Source: Candidatus Desulfobacillus denitrificans
GTDB lineage: Bacteria; Pseudomonadota; Gammaproteobacteria; Burkholderiales; Rhodocyclaceae
Assembly (NCBI GenBank): GCA_017347485.1
Contig: AP021857.1
Location: 2,771,390-2,835,389, forward strand
Reading direction: 5' to 3'
Length of the DNA: 64,000 nt
In this document: one piece after another, positions 27,092 to 36,000 of the stretch
Position numbering within the stretch: the first letter of the stretch is position 1
Layout: the number at the start of each line of letters is the position of its first letter
Made by a program: the position numbers and the translations under genes
The notes under the pieces: generated by a model
Told to the model about the DNA's origin: nothing
The model's database searches: none
Seen by the model: the letters and a program-made list of their open reading frames with translations, nothing else

Positions 27092-27925
27092 TCATTGAAT
27101 TTCGATTTCGCTGTCGAACACCGTCACCGCCGGGCCGGTCATCCGCACCGGCTGGCCCGGCCCGCCCCAGGCGATGGTCAGTTCGCCGCCGCGCATGGCC
27201 ACCCGCACCGGCGAGTCGAGCAGGCCGCGGGCGATGCCGGCGACGACGGCGGCGCAGGCGCCGCTGCCGCAGGCCAGCGTCTCGCCGGCGCCGCGCTCGT
27301 AGACGCGCAGCCTGATCGCGTGGCGGTCGACCACCTGCATGAAGCCGGCGTTCACCCGCTGCGGAAAGCGCGGGTGGTTCTCGATCAGCGGCCCCTGTTC
27401 GGCGACGGGGGCGGTGTCGACGTTCGCCACTGCCTGCACCGCGTGCGGGTTGCCCATCGACAGGGCGGTGATGTCGACGCCGGCGCCGTCGAGCTGCAGC
27501 GGCTGCACCAGGGCGTCGCTCCCGGTGACGAAGGGCACGTGCGAGGGCTCGAAGCGCGGCACGCCCATGTCCACCGTGACGAGGCCGTCGTGCTCCAGGC
27601 GCGGCTCGATGAGTCCGCCTCTCGTCTCGACGCGGATGGCGCGCTTCGCCGTCAGGCCCTTGTCGTGCACGAAACGCACGAAGCAGCGCGCGCCGTTGCC
27701 GCACTGCTCGACCTCGCCGCCGTCGGCGTTGAAGATGCGGTAGCGGAAGTCGGCGTCGGGGCGCGCCGAAGGCTCGACGACGAGGATCTGGTCGCAGCCG
27801 ACGCCGAAATGGCGGTCGGCGAGGAAGCGCGCCCGCGCCGGCGTCAGGTCGATGGCCTGATTGACGGCGTCGAGCACGACGAAGTCGTTGCCGAGGCCGT
27901 GCATCTTGGTGAATTTAATCCGCAC
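27092..27925 (-). CDS. dapF: Diaminopimelate epimerase
   Basis: DapF converts LL- to meso-diaminopimelate, using two Cys as acid/base. The 277-residue protein shows [13 protein letters not shown] at the N-terminus, the first catalytic Cys in [15 protein letters not shown] and the second in [16 protein letters not shown]. The start is GTG at 27925 with GAGG six bases upstream; starting at the next ATG would delete the conserved RIKFTK strand. It overlaps the CoA-binding protein gene by 11 bases. lysA, the next pathway enzyme, lies at 10818. Confidence 0.96.
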   Translation of the reverse strand: MRIKFTKMHGLGNDFVVLDAVNQAIDLTPARARFLADRHFGVGCDQILVVEPSARPDADFRYRIFNADGGEVEQCGNGARCFVRFVHDKGLTAKRAIRVETRGGLIEPRLEHDGLVTVDMGVPRFEPSHVPFVTGSDALVQPLQLDGAGVDITALSMGNPHAVQAVANVDTAPVAEQGPLIENHPRFPQRVNAGFMQVVDRHAIRLRVYERGAGETLACGSGACAAVVAGIARGLLDSPVRVAMRGGELTIAWGGPGQPVRMTGPAVTVFDSEIEIQ

Positions 27926-28346
27926 CGGCCGCCTCGACGCACAGGTTCTCCAAATCCCGCCAGATGCAGCGGTCCATCACCACCGTCATGCCGCCGGCGA
28001 CCGCCTTTTCGGCGGCCTCCTCGTTGACCACGCCGTCCTGCAGCCAGATGCGCCGGATGCCCAGGCGCAGGCATTCGTCCACCAGCGGGCCGACGTGCTC
28101 GGGCGCGCGGAAGACATCCACCAGGTCGATCTTCTCCGGCACTTCGGAGAGCGAGCCGTAGGCCTTCTCGCCCAGCACCGACTCCACTTTCGGCCGCACC
28201 GGGATGACGCGGTAGCCGAAGCGCTGCAGGGCCTGCGCGATGCGGAAGGCGGGGCGCGCGGGATTCGGCGAGAGGCCGACGACGGCGACGGTCTTCGCCT
28301 CGCGCAGCAGGGCGCAGATTTCCTCGGGTGGCGGGTTGCAAAACAT
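27915..28346 (-). CDS. CoA-binding (YccU-type) Rossmann protein
   Basis: This small protein (143 residues) of the CoA-binding domain family is seen from [41 protein letters not shown] (Rossmann fold, about 18-60) and [36 protein letters not shown]. It resembles the nucleotide-binding domain of succinyl-CoA synthetase alpha but stands alone. Substrate and role are unknown. It overlaps the dapF start. Confidence 0.88.
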   Translation of the reverse strand: MFCNPPPEEICALLREAKTVAVVGLSPNPARPAFRIAQALQRFGYRVIPVRPKVESVLGEKAYGSLSEVPEKIDLVDVFRAPEHVGPLVDECLRLGIRRIWLQDGVVNEEAAEKAVAGGMTVVMDRCIWRDLENLCVEAAGAD

Positions 28347-28373
28347 CGTCCAATCTTACCTTAACGACAACCT

Positions 28374-28471
28374 CTTTCAACGCAGAGGACACGGAGACAC
28401 AGAGAGCGCAGAGAAATTCGATTCCGCATTCCGGGTTTTACTCTGCGTCTCCGTGATCTCGGTGTTGAAAG
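28374..28471. repeat. Imperfect inverted repeat with CGCAGAG-type arms
   Basis: A left arm from 28374 (CTTTCAACGCAGAGGACACG...) and a right arm ending at 28471 are imperfect inverted copies, each rich in CGGAGA and GCAGAG words, around a 20-odd base centre. The element fills the gap between the CoA-binding protein gene and lpxL. Similar CGCAGAG/CTCTGCG hairpins are, from general experience, found in many unrelated bacterial genomes. Function unknown. Confidence 0.8.
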
Positions 28472-28477
28472 CGGTTT

Positions 28478-29347
28478 TCAATAAAATTTCTTCTCGCCCT
28501 TCGGCCGCGTCTTGAAGCGCTTGTGCACCCAGTAGTACTGCTCGGGCATCTCGGCGATGCGTTGCTCGATCCAGGCGTTCATGCGCAGGGTATCGGCCTC
28601 GATGCTCTCGCCGGGGTAGTCCGCCCACGGCTCGCCCAGTTCGACGACGTAACCCTCGCCGCCGGGCAGCATGCGCGTGATGCAGGGGATCACCGCCGCG
28701 CCGGTCATGCGCGCCAGGCGCGACAGGCCGGTGATGGTCGCCGCCGGAACATTGAAGAAGGGCACGAAGATGGTGTCGCGCTGGCCGTAGTCCATGTCCG
28801 GCAGGTAGTAGAAAGGCTGGCCTTCCTTCATGCCGCGGATGGCCTGGCGCACGCCTTCCTGGCGCGACAGCAGCCTGGAATGGCCGAAGCGCAGGCGGCC
28901 CTTGTAGAGCGCGGCGTTGAAATAGAAATTCTTCTGCTGGGCGTAGATGCTCACCATGTCGAGTTCCAGGGTGAGCCGCGTCCAGCCCATGTCGAGGCCG
29001 ACGAAATGCGGCACGAAGAGGATCACCGGTTCCCCGGCGAGGGCACGCATCCGATCGAGCCCCTCGATGCGCACCAGGCGGCGGATTTCCTCCGCCGGCG
29101 ACCACCAGAGCAGGCCGCGCTCGAGGAAGCTGCGGCCGAAGGCGCGGAAATGCGCCCGCGCGAGTTGCTCGCACGCCGCCTCGTCCATCTGCGGATAGCA
29201 CAGGCGGAGGTTGGTCAGGGCAATGTGGCGGCGCTCGCGGCCGAAGGCGTAAAGCAGGCCGCCGAAGGCCTCGCCGAGCAGCGCCAGCCGCTTCAGCGGC
29301 AGGAAGTGCAGCAGCCAGATCAGGCCGAGGCCGAGCCTGGTCATCAT
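28478..29347 (-). CDS. lpxL: Lipid A biosynthesis lauroyl/myristoyl-type acyltransferase (LpxL/HtrB family), copy 1
   Basis: This inner-membrane acyltransferase adds a secondary acyl chain to the lipid A precursor. The 289-residue protein has an N-terminal hydrophobic helix (LGLIWLLHFLPLKRLALLGEAFG), the catalytic H-x4-D motif in VPHFVGLDMGW, and later DMDYGQRDTIFVPFF and YYWVHKRFKTRPKGEKKFY, typical of the family C-terminus. The start ATGATG at 29347 overlaps the stop of the upstream paralogue (ATGA). Which acyl chain or position it serves cannot be told from the sequence. Confidence 0.92.
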   Translation of the reverse strand: MMTRLGLGLIWLLHFLPLKRLALLGEAFGGLLYAFGRERRHIALTNLRLCYPQMDEAACEQLARAHFRAFGRSFLERGLLWWSPAEEIRRLVRIEGLDRMRALAGEPVILFVPHFVGLDMGWTRLTLELDMVSIYAQQKNFYFNAALYKGRLRFGHSRLLSRQEGVRQAIRGMKEGQPFYYLPDMDYGQRDTIFVPFFNVPAATITGLSRLARMTGAAVIPCITRMLPGGEGYVVELGEPWADYPGESIEADTLRMNAWIEQRIAEMPEQYYWVHKRFKTRPKGEKKFY

Positions 29348-30192
29348 GGCGGCGGTTCCGTGCCGCGCGGCGCCTTGTAGCGGTTGTAGCCCCACAGGTA
29401 TTGCTGAGGGCAGCTGCGGATGAGGTCTTCCAGTACCCGGTTGATCGCCGCCACGCGTTCCGCCTGCGTGCCGGCGATCGGCTGGGACGGCGCGGAAAAG
29501 CGCAGGTTGAAGCCGCGGCCCGCCGGCAGGCGCTCGGCGAAGGCCAGCAGCACGGTGGTGCGCGCCGTCTCGCTCAGGCGCGCGCCCAGCGTCATGGTGT
29601 AGGCCGGCCGGCCGAAGAAATCCGCCCACTGGCCTTCGCCCGTGCCGGGCACCTGGTCGGGCAGCATGCCCGCCGCCTCGTGGCGCTTGAGCGCCTTCAG
29701 CAGCAGGCGCACGCCGGACAGGTCGGCCGGCGCCAGCTGGAAATTGGCGCTGCCGCGGCCGGACTCGATGAGCGGCTGCATCCAGGCCTGCTTCGGCTTG
29801 CGGTAGAGCACGGTGATCGGCCCGCGCGAGGCGTAATACTGGGCGGTGATCTCGAAGCAGCCGAGGTGCGGCGTGAAGAAGAGGATGCCGTCGCCGCGCT
29901 GCCAGGCCGCCTCGATGTGCTCCCAGCCGGTAACCTCGGTCACCAGACCGACCACTTCGGCCTTCGGCCGTGTCCACAAGTACGGCAACTCGAGCACGCC
30001 GCGGCCGGCATGGGCCACCGCCGCCGGCAGGATGGCCGCGGCCTCGGCAGGGCCGTAGGCCAGCGCCAGGTTTTCCCTGAGGTGGCGGCGATAGGTGGGC
30101 GAGGCGAGCCAGGCGGCCCAGCCGAAGGCGGCGCCGAGGGCATGCAGCAGGTTCAGGGGGAAGCGGCCCAGCAGGCGGAAAAGCAATGACAT
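29344..30192 (-). CDS. Lipid A-type acyltransferase (LpxL/HtrB family), copy 2
   Basis: A second LpxL-family protein (282 residues) is translated just before copy 1. It keeps the fold ([86 protein letters not shown]), but the catalytic motif is H-x4-E ([10 protein letters not shown]). H-x4-D/E is accepted in the family. Two neighbouring paralogues suggest successive secondary acylations. No strong ribosome binding site precedes the ATG at 30192. Confidence 0.9.
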   Translation of the reverse strand: MSLLFRLLGRFPLNLLHALGAAFGWAAWLASPTYRRHLRENLALAYGPAEAAAILPAAVAHAGRGVLELPYLWTRPKAEVVGLVTEVTGWEHIEAAWQRGDGILFFTPHLGCFEITAQYYASRGPITVLYRKPKQAWMQPLIESGRGSANFQLAPADLSGVRLLLKALKRHEAAGMLPDQVPGTGEGQWADFFGRPAYTMTLGARLSETARTTVLLAFAERLPAGRGFNLRFSAPSQPIAGTQAERVAAINRVLEDLIRSCPQQYLWGYNRYKAPRGTEPPP

Positions 30193-30210
30193 TCGCGCAA
30201 CATACCAAGT

Positions 30211-30239
30211 TTGACCCGTTCGGGGTCCGAAATTATAAT
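30211..30239 (+). promoter_or_regulatory. Strong sigma-70 promoter of metK
   Basis: TTGACC (30211-30216), a 17-base spacer and a perfect TATAAT (30234-30239). Transcription would start near 30246, giving a 5' leader of about 140 bases. Confidence 0.85.
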
Positions 30240-30245
30240 CGCGCT

Positions 30246-30383
30246 ACCGCCGAGTTAATGGGACTCGCACGAGTTCCCCAGGACAACTTGCAGGGCGGCC
30301 ACCCAAATACTGCTAAAGCGTCACCTGCTCGTCTTCCCGGGGCCGGTAACGTCTCCGCAACGGGAACAACATCAAGGAGCAGG
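30246..30383 (+). promoter_or_regulatory. Candidate SAM-II-like pseudoknot riboswitch and ribosome-site switch in the metK leader
   Basis: The leader can form an H-type pseudoknot. Stem 1 is CCGCC (30247-30251) with GGCGG (30294-30298); stem 2 is GCAG (30290-30293) with CTGC (30310-30313). Loop 1 carries an extra hairpin, GGGACTC/GAGTTCC (30260-30277). CTTGCAG, an AAAT loop and GCTAAA resemble conserved blocks recalled from SAM-II (metA) riboswitches. Downstream, CCTGCTC (30324-30330) is perfectly complementary to GAGCAGG (30377-30383), which overlaps the Shine-Dalgarno AAGGAG (30374-30379). A TTCCCG/CGGGAA hairpin sits between. The pairings are seen in the sequence; the SAM-II identity is inference. 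Confidence 0.5.
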
Positions 30384-30386
30384 ACA

Positions 30387-31553
30387 ATGTCCAGAGTATT
30401 TCTTTTCACCTCCGAGTCGGTCGGCGAAGGCCATCCCGACAAGGTCGCCGACCAGATTTCCGATTCCGTCCTCGACGCCATCCTGGCCGAAGACAAGCAC
30501 GGCCGCGTCGCCTGCGAGACGCTGGTGTCCACCGGCCTCGTCGTGATTTCCGGCGAGATCACCACCACGGCGCACATCAACTACCGCGAGATCGCCCAGG
30601 AGGCCATCAAGCGCATCGGCTACGACAACTCCGACATCGGCTTCGACTGGAAATCCTGCGCCGTGCTGGCCGCCATCAACACCCAGTCGCCCGACATCGC
30701 CCAGGGCGTGAACGAAGGCCAGGGGCTCGACCTGGAGCAGGGCGCCGGCGACCAGGGCCTGATGTTCGGCTACGCCTGCAACGAGACGCCGCAGCTGATG
30801 CCGATGCCGATCTACTACGCCCACCGCATCATGCAGCGCCAGGCCGAGGTGCGCCGCGACGGCCGCCTGCCCTGGCTGCGCCCCGACGCCAAGAGCCAGC
30901 TCACGGTGAAATATGTCGACAACAAGCCGGTGGCCATCGACACCGTGGTGGTGTCCACCCAGCACGACCCCGACGTCTCCCACGCGCAGATCTCGGAAGC
31001 GGTGATCGAGGAGATCATCAAGCCGGTGCTGCCGAAGGAGCTGATTGCCGGCCAGGTGCGTTACCTCATCAACCCGACCGGCCGCTTCGTCGTCGGCGGC
31101 CCGCACGGCGACTGCGGCCTCACCGGCCGCAAGATCATCGTCGACACCTACGGCGGCGCGGCCCACCACGGCGGCGGCGCCTTCTCCGGCAAGGACCCGT
31201 CGAAAGTCGACCGCTCGGCCGCCTATGCCTGCCGCTACGTCGCCAAGAACGTCGTCGCCGCCGGCCTCGCCGACCGCTGCGAGGTGCAGGTCGCCTACGC
31301 CATCGGCGTCGCCCAGCCGGTGTCGCTGATGGTGCACACCTACGGCACCGGCAGGATCGCCGAGGAGAAGATCGAGGACCTGATCCGCAAGCATTTCGAC
31401 CTGCGGCCGAAGGGCATCATCCAGTCGCTCGACCTCCTGCGTCCGATCTACCGCAAGACCGCCGCCTACGGCCACTTCGGCCGCGACGAGCCCGAATTTA
31501 CCTGGGAGGCGCTGGACAAGGCAGCCGCGCTGAAGGCCGACGCCGGGCTGTAA
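30387..31553 (+). CDS. metK: S-adenosylmethionine synthetase
   Basis: MetK makes SAM from methionine and ATP. The 388-residue protein shows the N-terminal [23 protein letters not shown], the [12 protein letters not shown] hexapeptide region and the [22 protein letters not shown] loop, all family signatures. The ATG at 30387 has AAGGAG seven bases upstream; the open frame extends to 30186, but homologues begin here. The unusually long structured leader suggests feedback by SAM. ahcY and metF follow beyond the accessory island. Confidence 0.98.
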   Translation: MSRVFLFTSESVGEGHPDKVADQISDSVLDAILAEDKHGRVACETLVSTGLVVISGEITTTAHINYREIAQEAIKRIGYDNSDIGFDWKSCAVLAAINTQSPDIAQGVNEGQGLDLEQGAGDQGLMFGYACNETPQLMPMPIYYAHRIMQRQAEVRRDGRLPWLRPDAKSQLTVKYVDNKPVAIDTVVVSTQHDPDVSHAQISEAVIEEIIKPVLPKELIAGQVRYLINPTGRFVVGGPHGDCGLTGRKIIVDTYGGAAHHGGGAFSGKDPSKVDRSAAYACRYVAKNVVAAGLADRCEVQVAYAIGVAQPVSLMVHTYGTGRIAEEKIEDLIRKHFDLRPKGIIQSLDLLRPIYRKTAAYGHFGRDEPEFTWEALDKAAALKADAGL

Positions 31554-31576
31554 TCTTCCGCAAGAAGGAAAGCAAG

Positions 31577-31603
31577 CGGGCGCCTCGGGCGCCCGTCTTA
31601 TTT
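31577..31603 (+). terminator. Rho-independent terminator after metK
   Basis: An 8-bp stem (31577-31584 with 31588-31595, arms CGGGCGCC/GGCGCCCG) with a 3-base loop is followed by TCTTATTT, 23 bases past the metK stop. Confidence 0.8.
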
Positions 31604-31608
31604 CCGGA

Positions 31609-31632
31609 AAAGTCAGTCCCGCCAATACGGCG
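31609..31632 (+). repeat. Dispersed motif AAAGTCAGTC-N8-ACGGCG, exact copy
   Basis: Between the metK terminator and the mazF stop codon. The gap sequence is CCGCCAAT. Confidence 0.8.
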
Positions 31633-32025
31633 TCAAACCAATTGGATGATCTGGTTGAGCCGCGCAAGCACCTCGGCGAAATGCGCGTCGTCCAGACGTT
31701 TGAGGGGATGGCGGGAGGCGCCGCGCACGCGCCAGTCGAAGGACTTGGGCTGGTGGCACAGCACATAGCTGGTGCTGCCCGCCTTCCTTTTGCCCGCCGC
31801 CGGCCCGACGGCGACGGCGAACGGATTGTCCGCGTTGTATTCGGCGGTGGTCATGGGCAGGCCGATCACCAGCGACGTGCGCGCATTGAAAACGCGGGGG
31901 GACAGCACCAGGAAGGGATGGACATCGCGCATCTCCCGGCCGGCCATGGGGTTGCAATCGATCCAGACGATCTCCTGCCGATCCGGCGTCCAGGCCGCAC
32001 GCGCACCGCGCGCCGGCCGGCTCAC
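31633..32025 (-). CDS. mazF: MazF/PemK-type endoribonuclease toxin
   Basis: This 130-residue toxin of the MazF family is a ribosome-independent, sequence-specific mRNA interferase in characterised members. The family core is seen in RQEIVWIDCNPMAGREMRDVHPFLVLSPRVFNARTSLVIGLPMT and SFDWRVRGASRHPLKRLD. The start is GTG at 32025, overlapping the mazE stop (GTGA); a second GTG directly upstream is equally in frame. The antitoxin-first order is typical. It is convergent with metK. Confidence 0.88.
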   Translation of the reverse strand: MSRPARGARAAWTPDRQEIVWIDCNPMAGREMRDVHPFLVLSPRVFNARTSLVIGLPMTTAEYNADNPFAVAVGPAAGKRKAGSTSYVLCHQPKSFDWRVRGASRHPLKRLDDAHFAEVLARLNQIIQLV

Positions 32026-32273
32026 CACCGTTCTGCCCCGACGCGCCCGCCCGTCATCACCTCGCCGCCGTGGCGGGCCGGATCGTAAAGCGCCAGGCGC
32101 TGTTCCAGGGTAAGCGGCGCGTCCGCCTCCGGCGTGATGACCACGCGCCCCGCCTCCACCGTCACCCGCACGCGCTGGTCGGCATGGAGGTGCGCCGCCC
32201 GCGCCACCGCCGCCGGCAGCCGCACGCCGAGGTTGTTGCCCCACTTCTTGATGTCGAGAACCGCTTCGCTCAC
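32022..32273 (-). CDS. mazE: MazE/AbrB-type antitoxin
   Basis: This 83-residue SpoVT/AbrB swapped-hairpin DNA-binding antitoxin reads DIKKWGNNLGVRLPAAVARAAHLHADQRVRVTVEAGRVVITPE (about residues 7-50), with an acidic/aromatic C-terminal tail expected to wrap MazF. The start is GTG at 32273, with GGAG nine bases upstream. It overlaps mazF by 4 bases. A TGTTTA-N9-TAAACA palindrome upstream is a plausible autoregulatory operator. Confidence 0.88.
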   Translation of the reverse strand: MSEAVLDIKKWGNNLGVRLPAAVARAAHLHADQRVRVTVEAGRVVITPEADAPLTLEQRLALYDPARHGGEVMTGGRVGAERW

Positions 32274-32290
32274 AGGTCATTTCTCCATAA

Positions 32291-32311
32291 TGTTTATACG
32301 AAGTTTAAACA
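32291..32311. promoter_or_regulatory. Palindromic operator/promoter of mazEF
   Basis: The inverted repeat TGTTTA-N9-TAAACA spans an AT-rich patch just upstream of mazE; on the minus strand it contains a TATAAA -10-like box. This fits autoregulation by MazE. Confidence 0.45.
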
Positions 32312-32327
32312 TTGGATGCGGCGCCCG

Positions 32328-32414
32328 TCAAGCAGCCGTCGTCGAAAAAATGTCCGGCAGTCCGATCAGGCACAACACCGCCACCGTCGACACGGCGAGC
32401 AGGATGCGGCGCAT
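32328..32414 (-). CDS. Possible 28-residue hydrophobic small protein
   Basis: This short frame (ATG at 32414) encodes a basic start followed by a hydrophobic stretch, LLAVSTVAVLCLIGLP, like a signal peptide or single membrane helix. GGAG sits seven bases upstream of the ATG on the minus strand. It lies between mazE and the broken parE-like toxin. No family is recognised. It may be a real small membrane protein or chance. Confidence 0.3.
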   Translation of the reverse strand: MRRILLAVSTVAVLCLIGLPDIFSTTAA

Positions 32415-32485
32415 GAGGATACTCCGGTGACCGAACATCTTCAGGCTACGCCTCGCCAAGCTCAGGGGATGAGCCAGGCGGCTTG

Positions 32486-32788
32486 CTATATCGAGTCCGG
32501 AAGGCGCTCCCGCCAGTAGCCGGGCTGGCGCCTCAGATGCATCACGGCCAGAATGTGGAGCCGGTCGCCTTCGTTGGAATACAGGACACCCTAAGGAAAG
32601 CGATGAACCAGAACACGCCGGATGCTCTCCTCGACCTTCGGCCAGGCATGAGGCATCGACTGCGCCAGCCGGACCGCCTCTCGAACCTCGGCGGCGAAGT
32701 CGAGGCCCAGACCGGTATCCCGCTCCTCGTACCATGCCACGGCGGCCTCGAATTCCTCCTCGGCCTCCGGATGAAACGAGAACATCAT
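32486..32788 (-). pseudogene. ParE/RelE-type toxin with an internal amber codon
   Basis: The frame from ATG 32788 reads as a ParE/RelE-type toxin (FHPEAEEEFEAAVAWYEERD; VEESIRRVLVHRFP), meets TAG at 32591-32593, and then continues in the same frame with the expected family ending (GVLYSNEGDRLHILAVMHLRRQPGYWRERLPDSI) to a second TAG at 32486. In homologues a Tyr usually follows HRFP, so a TAC/TAT to TAG change is the simplest explanation. The product would lose the last 34 residues, including catalytic C-terminal strands. Its antitoxin upstream is intact and overlaps by 4 bases. Confidence 0.8.
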
Positions 32789-33009
32789 GCGCGATAACGG
32801 TCGCGGATGCGGGCAAAGACCTGTTCGCCATCCACCGGTGCGACCTTCCCGGCGCGCAGCTCGGCGAGGCGCCGCCGGGCCGCCTCCAGCCAAGCAGCGG
32901 CAGCCGCCTCGTCCGGCGGATTGAGGCTTTGAAGCAGGCTATCCACCACCCTCGCCCGCTCTTCCAGCGGCAGCGAAACCGCCTCGTCGATCAGATCACT
33001 GGTTTTCAT
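32785..33009 (-). CDS. Addiction-module antitoxin component (parE-associated)
   Basis: This small protein (74 residues) resembles the addiction-module component family (TIGR02574 type): KTSDLIDEAVSLPLEERARVVDSLLQSLN, a helical region with AAWLEAARRRLAELRAGKVAPVDGEQVFARIR. The ATG at 33009 is preferred because GGAG lies seven bases upstream; an ATG at 33015 would be too close to it. It precedes and overlaps the broken toxin gene. An intact antitoxin with a disabled toxin is a stable outcome for such modules. Confidence 0.8.
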   Translation of the reverse strand: MKTSDLIDEAVSLPLEERARVVDSLLQSLNPPDEAAAAAWLEAARRRLAELRAGKVAPVDGEQVFARIRDRYRA

Positions 33010-33039
33010 GGCCATGCTCCATAAGCGCCTTCGCGTAAC

Positions 33040-36000
33040 TTACCCCATCCAGCGGCCGTCTTCCAGCACGCGGGCGCGGCCGAGGGCGACGAGGGTGTCG
33101 AGGAGCTGGGGCAGGCGCTTCTTCCACGGCCCCTTGCCGGTGAAACGGGCGGCGAGGTCGGCCTCGGCGAGCGGGGCGCGCGCCTCGGCCAGCACGCGGG
33201 CGACGGCGGCGACCTGCTCGGGGAGGGTGGCGGGCCAGGGGTGGCGGTCCTTGGCGGTTGGCGAGGGAGGGGGCGGGGCTGTCCCGCCCTCCTTAGCGAC
33301 AGAAAGCGTCGAATGCGTCGGTCGGGACAGCCCCGCCCCCTCCAGAACCGCCTGCGATTGTTGGGGATGCTGGAAGGCCGGACGCAACCAGCGCACCTGC
33401 CCGCCCGCCTCCTCGGCGGCGCGCTCGGCGTTCAACGCGACGAGGCGTTCGAGGAGGATTTCGTCCGACGGCGCATCGTTCCAGCCGTAAGCCGCCAGCA
33501 CCGCCGCATCCAGCTCGTCGTGCAGGCTCTTCAGCACCGACACCAGCCCCATCTCGTGAATCGCCTTCTCCTTCGCCGTCATGGGGAGACTGACTTTCAG
33601 CTTTTCGAGAACGTTGTACATCCCCGTCAGCGTCAGTTCCGCATGCGCCGCCTGCTGCCGCTTGCGATGCGCATCGATCTGCTCGGCGAGATCGCGGATG
33701 CGCGCCTGCTGCTCTGGCGTGGCGGCGGGGAAGGGGAAGGTTTCGAAGCAGCGGGATTTGTTGTAGACGGGATCGTTACCCACCCCCAGCCAGCCGCCCG
33801 TCGCCAACGCCCAAACAACGTGAGTGCGACTTGAAAGCACACCAAGCGCAAAAGCATCGTCAATGGCGATGGCAATCAGCTTGTGGTCGGGAGCAATGGC
33901 GGCGTCGAGAAACTGGAAACAGCGATGTTTGGCCGTCTCGACGGTTGCGACGTAACGGTCAAGTCCCACGAGCGCCGCGCGCAATGTTTTTCTTGGCTCA
34001 GCAAAAACCCACCATTGCTCGCGCAACCGAGCTCGATTGTTGTGATCGCGCTCAGGCTTCACGCGCTCCAACACCCGTTGGTAAGTTGCGGGCCAACGGG
34101 CGCGAACATCTTCTGTTGTATGGCCAAATAGGTCGATCAACAATACGCCACGGGGCCGGTCGGTAAGGTCGCGGCCATTGCGATAAGGCTTGATTGGCGC
34201 GTTGGGTTCAAGCCGAGCAGCCTCCTCTGGCGTAACAATAAAACCAGAGCCGGCCAGCATGAAGCCCATCGACGACAGGCCTTCATTGGCCTGCAACGGC
34301 TTCGCCGCGGACACGTTCGCTCCAATAGTCAAATCAGCGTGAATGACGCCAACACGCTCTGCGGTTTTGACCTCCAAACCGTCGCCGCCGCCTTCGCGCT
34401 CGTCAGTCACGGTCAGCAATCGCCCTTCTCCCGCCCCCATCGCCCCCACGGTCATGGCAATCCGTACCGCCGCCCCATCCGCGCTGTCCACCCACGGATG
34501 ATCCGGCACCGCGAACGCCAGGTGGAGGGGGACGGGGCTGCCCCGACCGACGCATTCGGCGCTTTCTGCCGCTAAGGAGGGCGGGGCAGCCCCGTCCCCC
34601 TCCCGCAGATGCGCCTGCAGCACGCGCCGGTTGAACGCCTGCGTCACGCTGTTGGTGGTGATGAAGCCAAAGCGCGACAAAGCCCCGGCACAAACCAAGG
34701 CAGCAGCCTTGTGCCACCAGTACATGACGAAATCCGCCGACTCGGGGACACCGCCCTCTCCCCCGGCCCCTCTCCCGCTCGCGGGAGAGGGGAGACTCCA
34801 TGCCGAACGCAGCGCCTCGACGTAGCCGTCGCCCAGCGCCGCGCGCATGCGCTTGTTGCCGATGAACGGCGGATTGCCGACTACCACGTCGGCCCGCGGC
34901 CATTCGGCACGGCGTGGATTGACATAGCGCTCCAGCGGCACCTGCGCGGTTTCGTCCGGCACGTCCTCGCCGGTGACGGGATGCTTCTTGGTGGTCTTGC
35001 CGTCCCAGCGCGACACCGGCACGCCGCGCGCATCGGTGACATACTCGACGGCATCGTAGGCCAGCACTGCGTCGCGGCACTCGATGTTGCGGAAATCCTT
35101 CAGCACCGGCTGCGGCGGCAAGCCAGCGCCGCGCGTGCGGAAATGCCACTGCAGATAGCCAATCCACAGCACCATCTCGGCCACCGCGGCGGCGCGCGGA
35201 TTGATCTCCAGGCCGAGGAACTGGTGCGGATCGACGCTCAAGCCCTCCGTCTCCAGCATCGCCTGGGTGTGGCCGATCTCGTCGAGCTGGTTGAGCACTT
35301 CGCCTTCGAGGCGCTTCATGTGCTCCAGCGTCACGTACAAAAAGTTGCCCGAGCCGCAGGCCGGGTCGAGCACGCGCAGATGGCATAGGCGGTGGTGGAA
35401 GGCGCGAATCTCGGCGATGGCCTCCTTCTCCTTGCCCTCGTTGGCCAGCAGCAGCGCCGCCGCCTGGACATGGCTCCAGCTCGCCCGCAGCGGCTCGATG
35501 ACGGTGGGCAGCACCAGCCGCTCGACATAGGCGCGCGGCGTGTAGTGGGCGCCCAGCGCATGGCGCTCGGAAGGATCGAGCGCGCGCTCCAGCAGCGTGC
35601 CGAAGATGGCCGGCTCGACCTGCGTCCAGTCGGCTTGTGACGCCTTGATGAGCAACTCGATCTGGTCGCGCGTCAGCGGCAGGACCATTGACCCAACTGA
35701 GGGCGCCTTGAACAGCTTGCCGTTGAAGCGCGGGAGTGCGGCGCGGATGGCGACGGAGAACTCGCCGGTGTCCATCGCCCGCCACAACTCGCCCACCAGC
35801 GGCACGAACTGCGCCGGGTCGTCCTTCAGGCTCTCCAGCAGGAGCGTGAAGGCGCCCTTGCCGTCCTGCCGCGGCAGCAGCCCGACATCCTCGGCGAACA
35901 TGGTGAACAGGCAGCGGCTGAGAAAGCCGGCGACGAGTTCGGGCGCGTGACCCACGCCCTCAAGCGCCTTGGCCACCTCCGCCAGGCGCTCGGCCACCTC

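Noticed and set aside
30193..30386. A SAM-I (S-box) riboswitch before metK
   Set aside because: The four-helix junction and the conserved S-box blocks are absent; only a compact pseudoknot can be drawn.
34391..34420. Another copy of the dispersed motif (GTCAGTCACGG)
   Set aside because: Only seven bases of the first block match, and no ACGGCG-like block lies at the fixed distance.
33266..34603. A CRISPR array or IS remnant in the MmeI-like gene
   Set aside because: There are only two copies, inverted to each other and 1.2 kb apart, with no regular spacers, no transposase and an uninterrupted reading frame.
34767..34792. A terminator inside the MmeI-like gene
   Set aside because: The palindrome is strong but has no T tract on either strand and lies well inside a continuous coding frame.
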